Source: CAYWRO01 sp964460345 | GTDB lineage: Bacteria > Planctomycetota > Phycisphaerae > Phycisphaerales > UBA1924 | Direction: 5' to 3' | DNA: 12,280 nt | Assembly (NCBI GenBank): GCA_964460345.1 | Contig: CAYWRO010000094.1 | Coordinates: forward strand, 1-12,280 | In this document: positions 6,002 through 12,146 of the stretch, in pieces | Layout of the letters: every line of letters starts with the position of its first letter | How positions within the stretch are numbered: position 1 is the first letter of the stretch | Translations under genes and position numbers: made by a program | The notes under the pieces: generated by a model | Told to the model about the DNA's origin: nothing | Database searches by the model: none | Seen by the model: only the letters and a program-made list of their open reading frames with translations

Positions 6002-6670
6002 ATGGCGCTTGTACCGAAGGCACGCGATGCGATGATGACCTTCTTCAGGCTCTGTATCGGCCGATGGCTCAATGATCCGTCCTCAATTGGGCTTGATGCG
6101 CAGCAGGCCGCCGACGTTGCCGCCGCGTACGAGGCCCTTGTGGAGGCGGAGAACGAGGCGAGCCGGCTGCAGCGGCTCACAAAGGGCGCGGTTCAGATTG
6201 CTGCGCGGCGCGATGCCGAGCTGCGCCGCATCGGCGGGGCCGCGATCAACACCATCCGCGCGTATGCGGCCGCGCAGCGCGACCCGGGCGTCTATGTGCG
6301 CGCTGCGATCCCTCCGCCGCGCCGCCGCACGGCCCTGCCGCCTCCGCCTGTGCCCACAGGCGTCATCGCGCAGCCGCGCAACAACGGCGTCGTGGCCGTC
6401 TCCTGGCAGGGCAGCGTCGCGAACGGCACCACCTACACCGTGTGGCGCCACACGTTCGGGCCGAACGGCACGAACAGGACCGGACCCGCCGAGTACATCG
6501 GCACCGTCGGCGCGACGACGATCCTGGATTACACGGTCCCGCCCATGGTCCTCAGCGCGGAGTACACGGTGCAGGCGATCCGCGGCCGCAAGCGAAGCTA
6601 CGTGTCCGACTCGGCCACGGTGTACTTCACACGCGGGACGATCCCGACCGGCGCGCGGGCGGCTGCTTGA
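6002..6670 (+). CDS. Small helical protein with a C-terminal fibronectin type III domain
   Basis: A 222-residue protein. AGAGGAGGTG lies just before the ATG at 6002, a near-perfect ribosome site, so I reject the longer reading from 5921. Residues 32-98 are predicted helical and Ala/Glu/Arg-rich (AQQAADVAAAYEALVEAENE and following). Residues 100-122 are a Pro/Arg-rich linker. Residues about 118-210 fit an FN3 sandwich: VVAVSWQG, TTYTVWRH, then YIGTVGATTILDYTVP and AEYTVQAIRGRKRSYVSDSA. I recall many planctomycete proteins with this order, starting MALVPK or MPLVPK, of unknown role. There is no signal peptide or membrane segment. It is divergent from the zinc-ribbon pair, with the 21-bp array between. 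Nested inverted repeats begin nine bases after its stop. Confidence 0.86.
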   Translation: MALVPKARDAMMTFFRLCIGRWLNDPSSIGLDAQQAADVAAAYEALVEAENEASRLQRLTKGAVQIAARRDAELRRIGGAAINTIRAYAAAQRDPGVYVRAAIPPPRRRTALPPPPVPTGVIAQPRNNGVVAVSWQGSVANGTTYTVWRHTFGPNGTNRTGPAEYIGTVGATTILDYTVPPMVLSAEYTVQAIRGRKRSYVSDSATVYFTRGTIPTGARAAA

Positions 6671-6678
6671 GGGGAGTG

Positions 6679-6975
6679 ATCCGCAGATTACGCAGATTGC
6701 GCAGATTCGGAGAGGGGCGCTTCTGCAATGAACCACCGCGGTACACGGAGGAACACGGAGGGGAAGAGATCTCACGCAGAGGCGCAGAGACGCAGAGGAA
6801 GAAGAGAGGAATGGTGGCGTGTGTTGAGGTGGAACGGGCGCATCGGACGTCCATCCTGTGAACCCGTCTTCCATTCTCTGCGCCCCTGCGCCTCTGCGTG
6901 AGAACTCGTCGGTCGCACGCATCCACTCCCGCCCCCGTCTTCTTTGAATCTGCGCAATCTGCGAAATCTGCGGAT
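6679..6975. repeat. Nested inverted repeats (CGCAGATT outer, CGCAGAGG inner)
   Basis: The outer arms 6679-6707 and 6947-6975 are 29 bases and match at 28 of 29 positions inverted; each is three 9-base units of CGCAGATT type. The inner arms 6770-6797 and 6876-6903 match at about 26 of 28; they are 8-base units CGCAGAGG, CGCAGAGA, CGCAGAGG. Between the left arms, 6732-6763 holds one unpaired CACGGAGG-type 9-base array related to 2410-2443. The right half of this structure is duplicated 210 bases downstream, so the right arms recur at 7086-7113 and 7157-7185. No gene is visible in 6671-7233 apart from the decoy start at 7024. Confidence 0.85.
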
Positions 6976-7023
6976 AGATCTCTCTTTCTCGGCGGACCAT
7001 GACGGCAGCCGATATTCTTGTGT

Positions 7024-7071
7024 ATGTGCGGGATTCTCGGGATCGCGGCGGCGGGGGGGAGGGATCTCTGA
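7024..7071 (+). pseudogene. Decoy copy of the asnB start, 15 codons then stop
   Basis: This is the upstream copy of the asnB 5' end made by the 210-bp duplication. It reads MCGILGIAAAGGRDL and then TGA at 7069-7071. The first 14 residues are identical to those of the intact gene. If the promoter or leader was also copied, it could be transcribed and translated as a short peptide 210 bases ahead of the true start. Confidence 0.75.
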
Positions 7072-7222
7072 ACCCGTCTTCCATTCTCTGCGCCCCTGCG
7101 CCTCTGCGTGAGAACTCTTCAGCCGCACGCATCCACTCCCGAACCCGTCTTCTCCAAATCTGCGCAATCTGCGAAATCTGCGGATAGATCTCTCTTTCTC
7201 GGCGGACCATGACGGCAGCCGA

Positions 7223-7228
7223 TATTCT
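7223..7228 (+). promoter_or_regulatory. Possible -10 element for a short-leader or leaderless asnB transcript
   Basis: TATTCT fits TAnnnT and lies five bases before the asnB ATG. No ribosome site is visible upstream of that ATG, so a leaderless or nearly leaderless transcript is possible. The same hexamer occurs at 7013-7018 before the decoy start. There is no clear -35 element, so this is weak. Confidence 0.25.
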
Positions 7229-7233
7229 TGTGT

Positions 7234-9288
7234 ATGTGCGGGATTCTCGGGATCGCGGCGGCGGGGGGGAGGGATGTGTCGGTTTCCGATGCGCAGGTGG
7301 AGCGCATGCGCGACCGGCTCGCGCATCGGGGGCCGGATGGGGCGGGACTGGTTCGGTGCAGCGCAGCGGGGAGGGGGGATGGGGGAGTTGTGCTGGCGCA
7401 TCGGCGGCTGGCGGTGGTGGATGTGTCGGATGGGGGTCGGCAGCCGATGGGTTTGGGAGGGGGTGCTGAGTGCTGGGTGCTGAGTGCTGAGGGGGGAGGC
7501 GAGGTCGAGCGTGCGCGGTTCTGGCTTGTGTACAACGGGGAGTTGTACAACGACCGTGAACTGCGCGCGGGACTGGAGCGCGAGGGGCATCGGTTCGAGT
7601 CTTCGTGCGATACGGAGACATTGCTCCGCGTGCTGGCGCGCGACTGGGCGGATGGGGTCGCGAAGCTCCGCGGCATGTACGCCTTCGCGTGTTATGACCG
7701 TGTTAAGAATTGCCTGCTGCTGGCGCGCGATCCTTTCGGGATGAAGCCGCTGTATTACGCGATCGCGCGGGGGACGGGCGGGGGCGCGGAGTTCATCTTC
7801 GCGAGCGAACCGACGGCGATCCTCGAGCATCCGCACGTGAGCCGCGCGCCCGATGCGGCGATGGTGAGCGCGTACCTCACGACCATCCGCACAACGCTGG
7901 GGGATCGCACGATGTACCGGGACATCCGGTGCGTGCGACCGGGAGAAGTGATCGAAGTCGACCTGACTGACCAGGCGCGCGTGCGCGCGCTGGCCGGGGG
8001 AGGGGGGAACGGTCCTGGGGGAGGGGGGGGTGCTGAGTGGGCGTCCGGTTGCACATCCTCAGCACTCAGCACTCAGTACGCAGCACTTGACCACACCCAG
8101 CACGCAGCGCTCGTCGCCGACGCTCTTCGCGAAAGCGTCCACGCCCACCTTCGCGCCGATCGGCCTGTCTGCTCGCTTCTTTCCGGCGGGCTGGATTCAT
8201 CCATCATCGCCCTCCTGGCCCGCCGGTTCTCATCTCCCGCGGCGGGCGCACCATCGTCAACACTGTGCACTGTGCACTCTGCACTGTGCGCTACCTACTG
8301 CTCCGGCGCGATTGATGGCCGCGATCGCTCCGCGGACTTCGAGTTCGCCCGCCTCGTCGCCGGATCGCTCGGCACAGCGCACACCGAAGCGCCGGTCTCG
8401 CGCGAGATGTTCCGCGAGCGCTGGCCGCAGATGGTCGCAGCGCTCGGCGTGCCGCTGAGTACGCCCAACGAGGTCGCGATCAACGAGGTGGCGCGGCGGC
8501 TGCGCGCGAACGGGCACATCGTGGCGCTCTCCGGCGAGGGCGCGGATGAACTCTTCGGCGGGTACGCGCCGCCGATGATCGACGCCTGGACCTTTGAGCG
8601 CGGCCGCGCGGAGTCGCCGTGGGAGGATCCGGCCGCGCGCGGGCTCTTTCAACTCTCCGCCGCGGCGTGGGTCCCGCCGGAGATCAAGGCGACGCTCTAC
8701 AAGCCCGACTTCTGGCGCGCGGCGGAGCAGGACGCCTTCGTGAAGGCGTTGTACGCGGAGACGTTCGCCGCGGTGTGCGCCGGATGCGGGGATGAACACA
8801 GGCCGGACGCCTGTGCCACGGGCTCGCTTGAGCCGCATTTGCGCTTTCACCGCCGCGTGAACCTGGCCGGACTGCTGCAACGGCTCGACACCGCGACGAT
8901 GCTCGAGGGCGTCGAGGGGAGAACGCCCTTCGCCGATCGCGCCGTCGCTGCGCTCGCCGAATCTCTGCCGATGAGCGCGAAGTTCGCGCCGCCGCCTGAT
9001 TTCACAAACGAGTGCGCACTCGATGCGCGCGTGGCCGGCGCTCGAACCAAGATCGCCCTCCGCGAGGCCTTCGCGCATGACCTGCCCGAACCGGTGGTCT
9101 TGCGGCCGAAAGCGAGCTTCCCCCTCCCCTTTGAGTCGTGGGTCGCCGACCACGGCGGCGCGCTGCTGTCGTCCAGCTTCATCCGCGAGCACTTCGACGC
9201 CGGCGCTGTGGCGCTCATCGCCGCGGAACCGGACAAGCACTGGCGCTTCGCCTGGCCGATGATCAACCTCGCCCTGTGGGCGCGGTGA
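7234..9288 (+). CDS. asnB: Glutamine-hydrolysing asparagine synthetase with repeat-encoded insertions
   Basis: Makes asparagine from aspartate, ATP and glutamine-derived ammonia in the cytoplasm. The ATG at 7234 places the catalytic cysteine second (MCGILGI), as the class II glutaminase domain requires after removal of Met. An upstream TTG at 7228 would bury it. The glutaminase domain covers about residues 2-215 (HRGPDGAG at 31-38, HRRLAVVD at 56-63, YNGELYNDREL at 100-110). The synthetase domain follows, with the ATP loop SGGLDSS at 317-323 and LSGEGADELFGGY from 432. At 684 residues it is longer than the E. coli enzyme (554). Part of the excess is low-complexity peptide at about 74-90, 252-290, 334-357 and 516-532, encoded by repeat sequence of the intergenic type. 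Catalytic motifs are intact. No partner genes are nearby. Confidence 0.95.
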   Translation: MCGILGIAAAGGRDVSVSDAQVERMRDRLAHRGPDGAGLVRCSAAGRGDGGVVLAHRRLAVVDVSDGGRQPMGLGGGAECWVLSAEGGGEVERARFWLVYNGELYNDRELRAGLEREGHRFESSCDTETLLRVLARDWADGVAKLRGMYAFACYDRVKNCLLLARDPFGMKPLYYAIARGTGGGAEFIFASEPTAILEHPHVSRAPDAAMVSAYLTTIRTTLGDRTMYRDIRCVRPGEVIEVDLTDQARVRALAGGGGNGPGGGGGAEWASGCTSSALSTQYAALDHTQHAALVADALRESVHAHLRADRPVCSLLSGGLDSSIIALLARRFSSPAAGAPSSTLCTVHSALCATYCSGAIDGRDRSADFEFARLVAGSLGTAHTEAPVSREMFRERWPQMVAALGVPLSTPNEVAINEVARRLRANGHIVALSGEGADELFGGYAPPMIDAWTFERGRAESPWEDPAARGLFQLSAAAWVPPEIKATLYKPDFWRAAEQDAFVKALYAETFAAVCAGCGDEHRPDACATGSLEPHLRFHRRVNLAGLLQRLDTATMLEGVEGRTPFADRAVAALAESLPMSAKFAPPPDFTNECALDARVAGARTKIALREAFAHDLPEPVVLRPKASFPLPFESWVADHGGALLSSSFIREHFDAGAVALIAAEPDKHWRFAWPMINLALWAR
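7464..7491. repeat. 7-bp micro-array (TGCTGAG x4) inside asnB
   Basis: Four units TGCTGAG, TGCTGGG, TGCTGAG, TGCTGAG run in tandem in the coding sequence, encoding AECWVLSAEG at about residues 78-87. This is where the glutaminase domain normally has a short turn between the GRQPM strand and the YNGE strand. The inverse complement of the same unit, CTCAGCA, forms the array at 8058-8085. Confidence 0.85.
7996..8085. repeat. G-tracts and inverted 7-bp array inside asnB
   Basis: G-tracts of 5, 6, 5 and 8 bases (7996-8000, 8002-8007, 8017-8021, 8023-8030) are followed by one TGCTGAG (8031-8037) and then four units CTCAGCA, CTCAGCA, CTCAGTA, CGCAGCA at 8058-8085 in the opposite sense. The stretch encodes a Gly-rich loop and then SALSTQYAALD, in the linker between the two domains of asparagine synthetase. 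The G-tracts fit a G-quadruplex pattern on the coding strand. Confidence 0.8.
8263..8290. repeat. 7-bp micro-array (CTGTGCA x4) inside asnB
   Basis: Four units CTGTGCA, CTGTGCA, CTCTGCA, CTGTGCG run in tandem and encode about LCTVHSALCA. They lie between the helix after the SGGLDSS loop and the next strand, a surface turn in the family. Confidence 0.85.
8797..8815. repeat. CACAGGC-hairpin repeat inside asnB
   Basis: CACAGGC (8797-8803) and GCCTGTG (8809-8815) form a perfect 7-bp stem with a 5-base loop. The surrounding codons read EHRPDACATGSLEPH. From memory, near-identical peptides recur in unrelated planctomycete proteins, as expected of a repeat inserted into coding sequence. Confidence 0.6.
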
Positions 9289-9363
9289 GAGGGAAGGCTT
9301 CAGGCCGGAGACTGGAGTGACGGCGCCCGCAATGCATCGCCCTCCATACTCAAGTCCCGAAGC

Positions 9364-10032
9364 TCAAGCCTCATCCAGGTGCTTGACCCAGTAGCCGACA
9401 TCGTGCCACTTGTCGAACTTGCGGCCGATGCGCTCGAAGACGCCGATGCAGCGGAAGCCCATGGCCTCGTGAAGCCCGACGCTGGGCTCGTTGGGGAGCG
9501 TGATGCCGGCCAGGAGCGTGACGATGCCGCGCGCGGACAGGGCGGCGAAGAGGGCTTCGTAAAGCTCGCGGCCGACGCCGCGGCGGTGATGGTCGGGGTA
9601 GATATAGACCGTGACCTCCGCGCTCAGGTCGTAGGCGCGGCGCGATTTCCACTCACTCGCCTTGGCGTAGCCGACGATAGTGGCCAGTGGCGAGTCCTCT
9701 ATCGCGACGAACCAGGGGTAGCGGTCGCGCGTGGTCTGCCACTCCTGCCGGAGCGCCTCGAGCGTGATCGGCTCGAGGTGGAAGTTGATGGCGGTGTGGA
9801 TGATGTAGTGGTTGGTGATGTCGAGGACGGCGGAGAGATCGTCTTCTTCAAGGGGGCGGATCAGCATCGTCGCCGCGGGACGGGACATCCGCCGCAGCGC
9901 GGCTTCGGTCTCCGGGTCCGGCTTTGGAGGGAGCAGCATTCGCACGGCCTGTGATGCGGCGGCCCAAGGGTCGTCCGTCAGGCCGAGGCGCACGAGCGAT
10001 GTGGCGCCGCCGTGCGATGCCTGAACGATCAT
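9364..10032 (-). CDS. GNAT acetyltransferase of the phosphinothricin acetyltransferase-like type, with possible N-terminal extension
   Basis: The acetyltransferase core begins at MLIRPLEEDD (ATG at 9865-9867) and is 167 residues, the usual length for this family. Within it EVTVYIYPDHHRRGVGRELY (residues 84-103 of the core) holds the acetyl-CoA loop R-R-G-V-G-R, and NEPSVGLHEAMGFRCIGVF with KWHDVGYW near the end is typical of the PAT/YwnH type, which acetylates small amines or amino-acid analogues such as phosphinothricin or methionine sulfoximine. The true substrate is unknown. The frame stays open upstream, with strongly GC-biased third positions back to an ATG at 10030-10032, adding 55 residues that match no domain I know. 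I give the longer form; the short start at 9867 is a real alternative. Neither start has a good ribosome site. It ends 76 bases from the convergent asnB. Confidence 0.82.
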   Translation of the reverse strand: MIVQASHGGATSLVRLGLTDDPWAAASQAVRMLLPPKPDPETEAALRRMSRPAATMLIRPLEEDDLSAVLDITNHYIIHTAINFHLEPITLEALRQEWQTTRDRYPWFVAIEDSPLATIVGYAKASEWKSRRAYDLSAEVTVYIYPDHHRRGVGRELYEALFAALSARGIVTLLAGITLPNEPSVGLHEAMGFRCIGVFERIGRKFDKWHDVGYWVKHLDEA

Positions 10033-10130
10033 GCATGGTCCGGTCGTTTCAATCCAGATCAAGATGCGTGCCTCGTTAAGCCAACCTGAAACGCGGCCCG
10101 GCCGGCGATCGGGCACGTTGAGCACGAATG

Positions 10131-10622
10131 CTACACGGCTGCCTCGCGCAGCAACGCGTTCAGGTCCAGAGGCTCGGTCGTCATCGCGACGTTCCCCGCC
10201 GCATCCCGCGGCCACTGCTCCATCGGGCGGTCCCAGTAGAGTTCCAGGCCGTTGTCGTCGGGATCGCGCAGGTAGAGGGCTTCGCTGACGCCGTGGTCGC
10301 TCGCGCCATCGAGGGGGATCTTTGCCTCGCGGAGGCGCAGCAGGGCGTCGGCGAGCGTGGCTCTAGTCGGATAGAGGATGGCGACGTGGTACAGGCCGGT
10401 GGATCCGGGCGGTGGGGAGCCGCCGCCGCGGCTCTGCCAGATGTTCAGGCCGATGTGGTGGTGGTACCCGCCGGCGGCCACGAAGGCCGCCCCCGCTCCG
10501 TAGCGCTGCGTGAGCTCGAAGCCGAGGACGCCGCAGTAGAACTGGAGCGAGCGCTCCAGGTCCGCCACCTTGAGGTGGACATGGCCGATGCGGACGCCGG
10601 GATCGATCGGGCGCATGGACAC
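10131..10622 (-). CDS. VOC-fold protein resembling catechol 2,3-dioxygenase / glyoxalase
   Basis: A 163-residue protein of the vicinal oxygen chelate superfamily. It reads IGHVHLKVADLERSLQFYCG at the start of the first module, then GGYHHHIGLNIW, and in the second module GLYHVAILYPTRA, then DHGVSEALYLRDPDDNGLEL. Likely metal ligands are H16, H79 and E127. The order and the DHGVSEALYLRDPDDNG segment fit the CatE-like extradiol dioxygenase group more than glyoxalase I, but the substrate cannot be read from sequence. I start at GTG 10620-10622, because AGGAG lies six bases upstream; the ATG two codons later is the alternative. It precedes the acetyltransferase on the same strand by 98 bases or more and is divergent from the QueC-like gene, with a 94-base gap between them. 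Confidence 0.9.
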   Translation of the reverse strand: MSMRPIDPGVRIGHVHLKVADLERSLQFYCGVLGFELTQRYGAGAAFVAAGGYHHHIGLNIWQSRGGGSPPPGSTGLYHVAILYPTRATLADALLRLREAKIPLDGASDHGVSEALYLRDPDDNGLELYWDRPMEQWPRDAAGNVAMTTEPLDLNALLREAAV

Positions 10623-10716
10623 GGCAGGCTCCTGTGGGATGGTACGCCGCGGCGGTGAGGGCGAAGCCGCGCCAAAAGTGCAGGCGATCGCGGCGGGCGG
10701 CCGATGCGGACCGGCT

Positions 10717-11535
10717 ATGTCACACGACCGCGCGCTGATCATCACCGATGGAGGAGTGGGGGGGCTGCTGGCGTGCTGGGCCGAGGGCGTTGTGCGGGCG
10801 CAAATGGATGCGGCCGCGCTGCGCACGGCGGAGAGGACGGTCAGCGCGGCGAGAACGCGCGAGAAGGATCCGCGGCCGGTCGCCTGGCTGGCGCCCCTGC
10901 CGATGCCCGCCCGCCAAAGGCGGCGGGAAGCCGTGGAGCGCCACGCCGAGTTGTGCTCGCTGCTGTCGGTTGTCGAGCGGCCGGTCGAACCCTTCGAGCG
11001 CGACGTGGCGGGCGGGATGGGTGAGGCGCTCCTCAAGGATGTCGTGACCGGCGCGGCGGCGACGCGCTTGCTGCTGGCCGCCGCGGAAGATGCCGTGCGG
11101 CTGGGGCTGTCGCGGATCGTGTGGCCGGTGCACCTGGGGGATGGGACGCGGGGCGCAGGACCAGCCGGCAGGGCGAGCGGGGTCGACCGCCTGGCGAGCG
11201 TCTTCGAGCGGGCGTTGCTGGTGGGGCAGCTTGCATCGATCGACCTGGCGGAGAGCCTGCGGGAAGAGGGCGTGCGGAGCGCGGGGAAGGGTGTGGCGAT
11301 CGAGACGCCGTATGTGGACTTCACCGATGTACAGATGATGGAGCTGGCCCTCGACATGGACTGCCCCGTTGCAGCCGAGTCGGGCGCGTGGGTCTGCGAG
11401 CGCGAGGGCGGGGGGTCGAAGGGGCAGGGGGGGTGGCCGGGGTGCGGTTCGTGCGATTCGTGCGTGCGATGGCGGCGGGCGCTGCGCGCGGTGGATCCGG
11501 CAGGCGATTCCGCGCCCGCACAGGCGGCGTCCTAG
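10717..11535 (+). CDS. QueC-like protein with an altered PP-loop
   Basis: QueC makes preQ0 (7-cyano-7-deazaguanine) with ATP, via an SGGxDS loop at its N-terminus and four zinc cysteines near its C-terminus. This 272-residue protein keeps the zinc end: C227, then C243, C246 and C249 in WVC...CGSCDSC, plus a segment IETPYVDFTDVQMMELALDM that resembles the family's IxTPLxxLTKAEIVxLA. The N-terminus RALIITDGGVGGLLACWAEG aligns with QueC's RALVLLSGGLDSATALAWA but lacks the serine and the aspartate-serine, and the lysine of TKAE is absent too. So it may not adenylate a substrate in the normal way. A Gly-rich insert separates C227 from C243. ATG 10717 was chosen because it places this loop at residues 8-17. 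It ends nine bases before the antitoxin gene. Confidence 0.82.
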   Translation: MSHDRALIITDGGVGGLLACWAEGVVRAQMDAAALRTAERTVSAARTREKDPRPVAWLAPLPMPARQRRREAVERHAELCSLLSVVERPVEPFERDVAGGMGEALLKDVVTGAAATRLLLAAAEDAVRLGLSRIVWPVHLGDGTRGAGPAGRASGVDRLASVFERALLVGQLASIDLAESLREEGVRSAGKGVAIETPYVDFTDVQMMELALDMDCPVAAESGAWVCEREGGGSKGQGGWPGCGSCDSCVRWRRALRAVDPAGDSAPAQAAS

Positions 11536-11544
11536 AGTTCATCG

Positions 11545-11769
11545 ATGCCCGATGAGCGGATCGAACTCGACCCCAAACGCTGCCACGGCAAGCCCGTGAT
11601 CCGCGGCACCCGCGTCCCGGTGGCGACGGTCGTCGGTTCACTGGCCGGCGGCATGTCGATGGACGACGTCGCCCGCGAGTATGACCTGACGCTCGACGAC
11701 ATTCGCGCAGCGCTGCGATACGCGACCCGCCTGCTCGACAGCGAACAACACTTCCCGCTGGCCGGGTAG
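11545..11769 (+). CDS. DUF433-type antitoxin
   Basis: A 74-residue protein with the family's pattern: RIELDPKRCHGKPVIRGTRV (residues 5-24), then TVVGSLAGGMSMDDVAREYD, then a helix DDIRAALRYATRLLD. DUF433 proteins are the antitoxins paired with PIN-like DUF5615 toxins, as here. They carry an HTH-like fold that may repress their own operon. The gene begins nine bases after the QueC-like stop, so there is little room for a separate promoter, and the pair may be transcribed from upstream or from inside that gene. Confidence 0.9.
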   Translation: MPDERIELDPKRCHGKPVIRGTRVPVATVVGSLAGGMSMDDVAREYDLTLDDIRAALRYATRLLDSEQHFPLAG

Positions 11770-11775
11770 GACTTC

Positions 11776-12138
11776 ATGCGCTTTCTGCTTGACGCCAACA
11801 TGCCCCGGGCTGCGGCCGGCGCGGTCGCAACCCGGGGGCACGACTGCATTCACGTCCGTGACACATCGCTTGCTTCGGCCAGTGACGCCGAGATCGCTGC
11901 GTTTGCGCGGGAGCACGGCCTGGTTATCACGACGCGCGACTGGGGCTTTGCGGATATCCGCATCTACCCACCCGCGGATTACGCAGGCATCATCGTGCTG
12001 TGCCTGCCGGATACCGCGACGGCGTCGCTGATCGCTGACGTGTTCGGAGCCGTTCTCGACAACGTCGAGGTTATGCGATCGCTGCCCGGCAGTCTCGTCA
12101 TTGCCGAGGCAGGGCGCATCCGTCTGCGCCGCGGCTGA
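11776..12138 (+). CDS. DUF5615 PIN-like toxin
   Basis: A 120-residue protein of the Mut7-C/DUF5615 PIN-like group, expected to be an RNase inhibited by the preceding antitoxin. Conserved acidic residues are visible: D6 in MRFLLDANMP, D37 in SASDAEIAAFAREHG, and D55 in ITTRDWGFADI. TAGGA lies four bases before the ATG, and only six bases separate it from the antitoxin stop, so the two are translated together. It is convergent with the gene ending at 12147. The family assignment is firm; target RNA is unknown. Confidence 0.9.
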   Translation: MRFLLDANMPRAAAGAVATRGHDCIHVRDTSLASASDAEIAAFAREHGLVITTRDWGFADIRIYPPADYAGIIVLCLPDTATASLIADVFGAVLDNVEVMRSLPGSLVIAEAGRIRLRRG

Positions 12139-12146
12139 GTACCACC

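Larger units (their letters stand above)
6859..7275. repeat. 210-bp tandem duplication that copied the asnB 5' end
   Basis: The segments 6859-7065 and 7069-7275 are direct copies 210 bases apart, nearly identical except for small changes near 6907-6913 and 6932-6947. Each copy holds a right arm of the CGCAGAGG family, a right arm of the CGCAGATT family, the stretch just before the asnB start, and the first 14 codons of asnB. The right edge of homology (gggat at 7061-7065 and 7271-7275) is therefore inside the asnB coding sequence. Confidence 0.92.

Noticed and set aside
5688..6023. Upstream extension of the first zinc-ribbon gene (112 extra residues)
   Set aside because: It would translate the 21-bp array; the paralogue has no such extension and its membrane segment lies near the N-terminus. 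Kept only as an alternative.
6999..7187. Small open frame starting MTAADILVYVRD, present twice (also at 7209)
   Set aside because: It is the same duplicated sequence read in another frame over the asnB start; no sign of selection.
6083..7836. Two long minus-strand open frames over the repeat region
   Set aside because: They translate the CGCAGATT and CGCAGAGG arrays (peptides like FRRLRRFGE) and antisense of real genes; the duplication copies the same peptide twice.
8257..9240. Minus-strand open frame of about 327 codons across asnB
   Set aside because: It lies wholly opposite well-conserved asparagine synthetase sequence and has low-complexity composition.
10623..11357. Upstream extension of the VOC gene to a much longer protein
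   Set aside because: It would run antisense through the QueC-like gene, and a good ribosome site precedes the GTG at 10622.
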